NCBI GenBank assembly: GCA_039105265.1
Contig: JAPFFF010000013.1
Span: forward strand, 3,286,001 to 3,350,000
Source of the DNA: Tritrichomonas musculus
Taxonomy: Eukaryota; Parabasalia; Tritrichomonadida; Tritrichomonadidae
DNA length: 64,000 bases
Direction of reading: 5' to 3'
Below the pieces are notes generated by a model. It saw nothing but the letters and a program-made list of their open reading frames with translations. It did not search any database and was not told the DNA's origin. Every line of letters starts with the position of its first letter. Position 1 is the first letter of the stretch. Of the stretch, positions 63,424 to 64,000 are shown in pieces. Position numbers and translations under genes: made by a program.

Positions 63424-63655
63424 AATGATATTGAAGATTTCCAATTTGTACCATCAAAACATACACCTCCTCACTTGATTTCACAGATAAGTGGAAAACC
63501 AATTCCTAAAAATAATTTGATTATGGCATCATCTTCTTTATAAAGAAGATCTTGTACAGCTTATTTCATCAAATAAAAATCCAATTTGTGTTGTGACTGG
63601 AAAATTTCTTACAGAAAGAATTGAAGATTTTGATGAAAATGATGACACTATATAA
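63424..63655 (+). pseudogene. U-box-like C-terminal tail, decayed
   Basis: Directly after the stop codon of the vWA-UBC frame the same frame continues DIEDFQFVPSKHTPPHLI then SGKPIPKNNLIMASS. The reading then moves to another frame with YKEDLVQLISSNKNPICVVT and GKFLTERIEDFDENDDTI and a stop. The pattern (SQISGKPI...KEDLVQLI...CVVTGK) suggests a U-box/RING-like end domain, which would add E3 function to the E2. One stop codon and one frameshift separate it from the upstream frame. The assignment as U-box is tentative. Confidence 0.5.
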
Positions 63656-64000
63656 TTTCAGTTTAATAAACTTTTACTTTGTTGATTATTTTAATTTTTC
63701 AAATAAACTATCCAAAAAGGGTTTAATTCAATTTGGTAAGTAGACTTTTAATAAGAATAAAATAGATGTACCAAGCATGGTTAATACAGAGTAAAACTAA
63801 ATATTAAATAAATAACTTTTATTAGTTAATATTATTTTCTAATTATTTTGAACAACTTTATTAGATTTTCTAAAAATATGTAAAAAATTTAAAATGTAAA
63901 GTATTCAAATTTTAACTGAAAAAAGTGTGAGGTAGATGTAAAAGTGAGGTGGTTTTGCACTATATATATATATATTTCAATTTTAATATATATAATTGTG
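63656..64000. other. AT-rich right flank
   Basis: No gene is seen. A TA dinucleotide run lies at about 63960-63977. Confidence 0.55.

Noticed and set aside
1-64000. Polinton/Maverick or retrovirus-like copies, common in trichomonads
   Set aside because: No capsid, integrase, protein-primed polymerase, reverse transcriptase or LTR pattern was recognised anywhere in the window.

Overview
This window is very AT-rich nuclear DNA of a parabasalid protist, most likely a Tritrichomonas relative. The case rests on content: tyrosine-kinase-like (TKL) kinases carrying long Sel1 arrays, BspA-type leucine-rich repeats, DUF3447/ankyrin proteins, a BTB-like/F5-8 C protein, a hydrogenosomal-type malic enzyme, and large single-exon genes with no recognisable introns. 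Every coding gene seen is intronless. Many are decayed, and long AT-rich gaps are packed with inverted-repeat elements.

Layout. 1-800 is flank. 801-7391 is a nest of DNA transposons: an outer element with a pogo/Fot-like DDE transposase (1078-2535) has been entered by a 36-bp palindromic insertion with 8-bp target repeats, which in turn holds two TA-flanked elements (2561-5011 and 5014-6866), each carrying another one inside. Next come a LIM-ART (PARP-like) protein with Asn/Gln repeats (7411-10062), a frameshifted BspA-LRR/protein kinase gene with a duplicated stump of its tail (10750-13588), a probable VPS9-domain protein with a long Asn tract (14129-17335), an RCC1-like pseudogene (17434-18310), an unknown protein (18775-20004), a prominin-like five-pass membrane protein (20366-22468) and a small acidic protein (22944-23309).

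From 23765 to about 28830 lies a decayed DUF3447/ankyrin gene whose repeat units are separated by mutually similar AT-rich spacers, interrupted by a TTAA-flanked element and dotted with hairpins. 28830-39660 is mostly gene-poor, with fold-back elements, a minisatellite, short coding remnants and one DHHC-family acyltransferase (33032-34111). A tRNA-Ser(CGA) gene sits at 39780-39861.

39945-59052 is a cluster of TKL-Sel1 genes: one intact plus-strand gene, one minus-strand gene split by a 2.2-kb element, and one giant gene of 1935 residues. A BTB-like/F5-8 C gene and a 5'-truncated malic enzyme lie between them. The right end has an ankyrin-to-BspA gene broken at an ankyrin boundary (59655-61877) and a vWA-UBC (E2-like) gene with a decayed zinc-free U-box-like tail (62140-63655).

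How the genes relate: there is no operon or single pathway. The theme is signalling and surface-repeat families (kinases, ankyrin, BspA, Sel1, ubiquitin, Rab GEF, palmitoylation) that expand by duplication and are then broken by frameshift, truncation and small DNA transposons. The best-supported unusual observations are the clean empty-site logic of the element that splits the Sel1 kinase, the Russian-doll nest, the ankyrin/spacer co-repeats, and a shared C-terminal F-Y-[ED]-G-F peptide in all three TKL-Sel1 genes.
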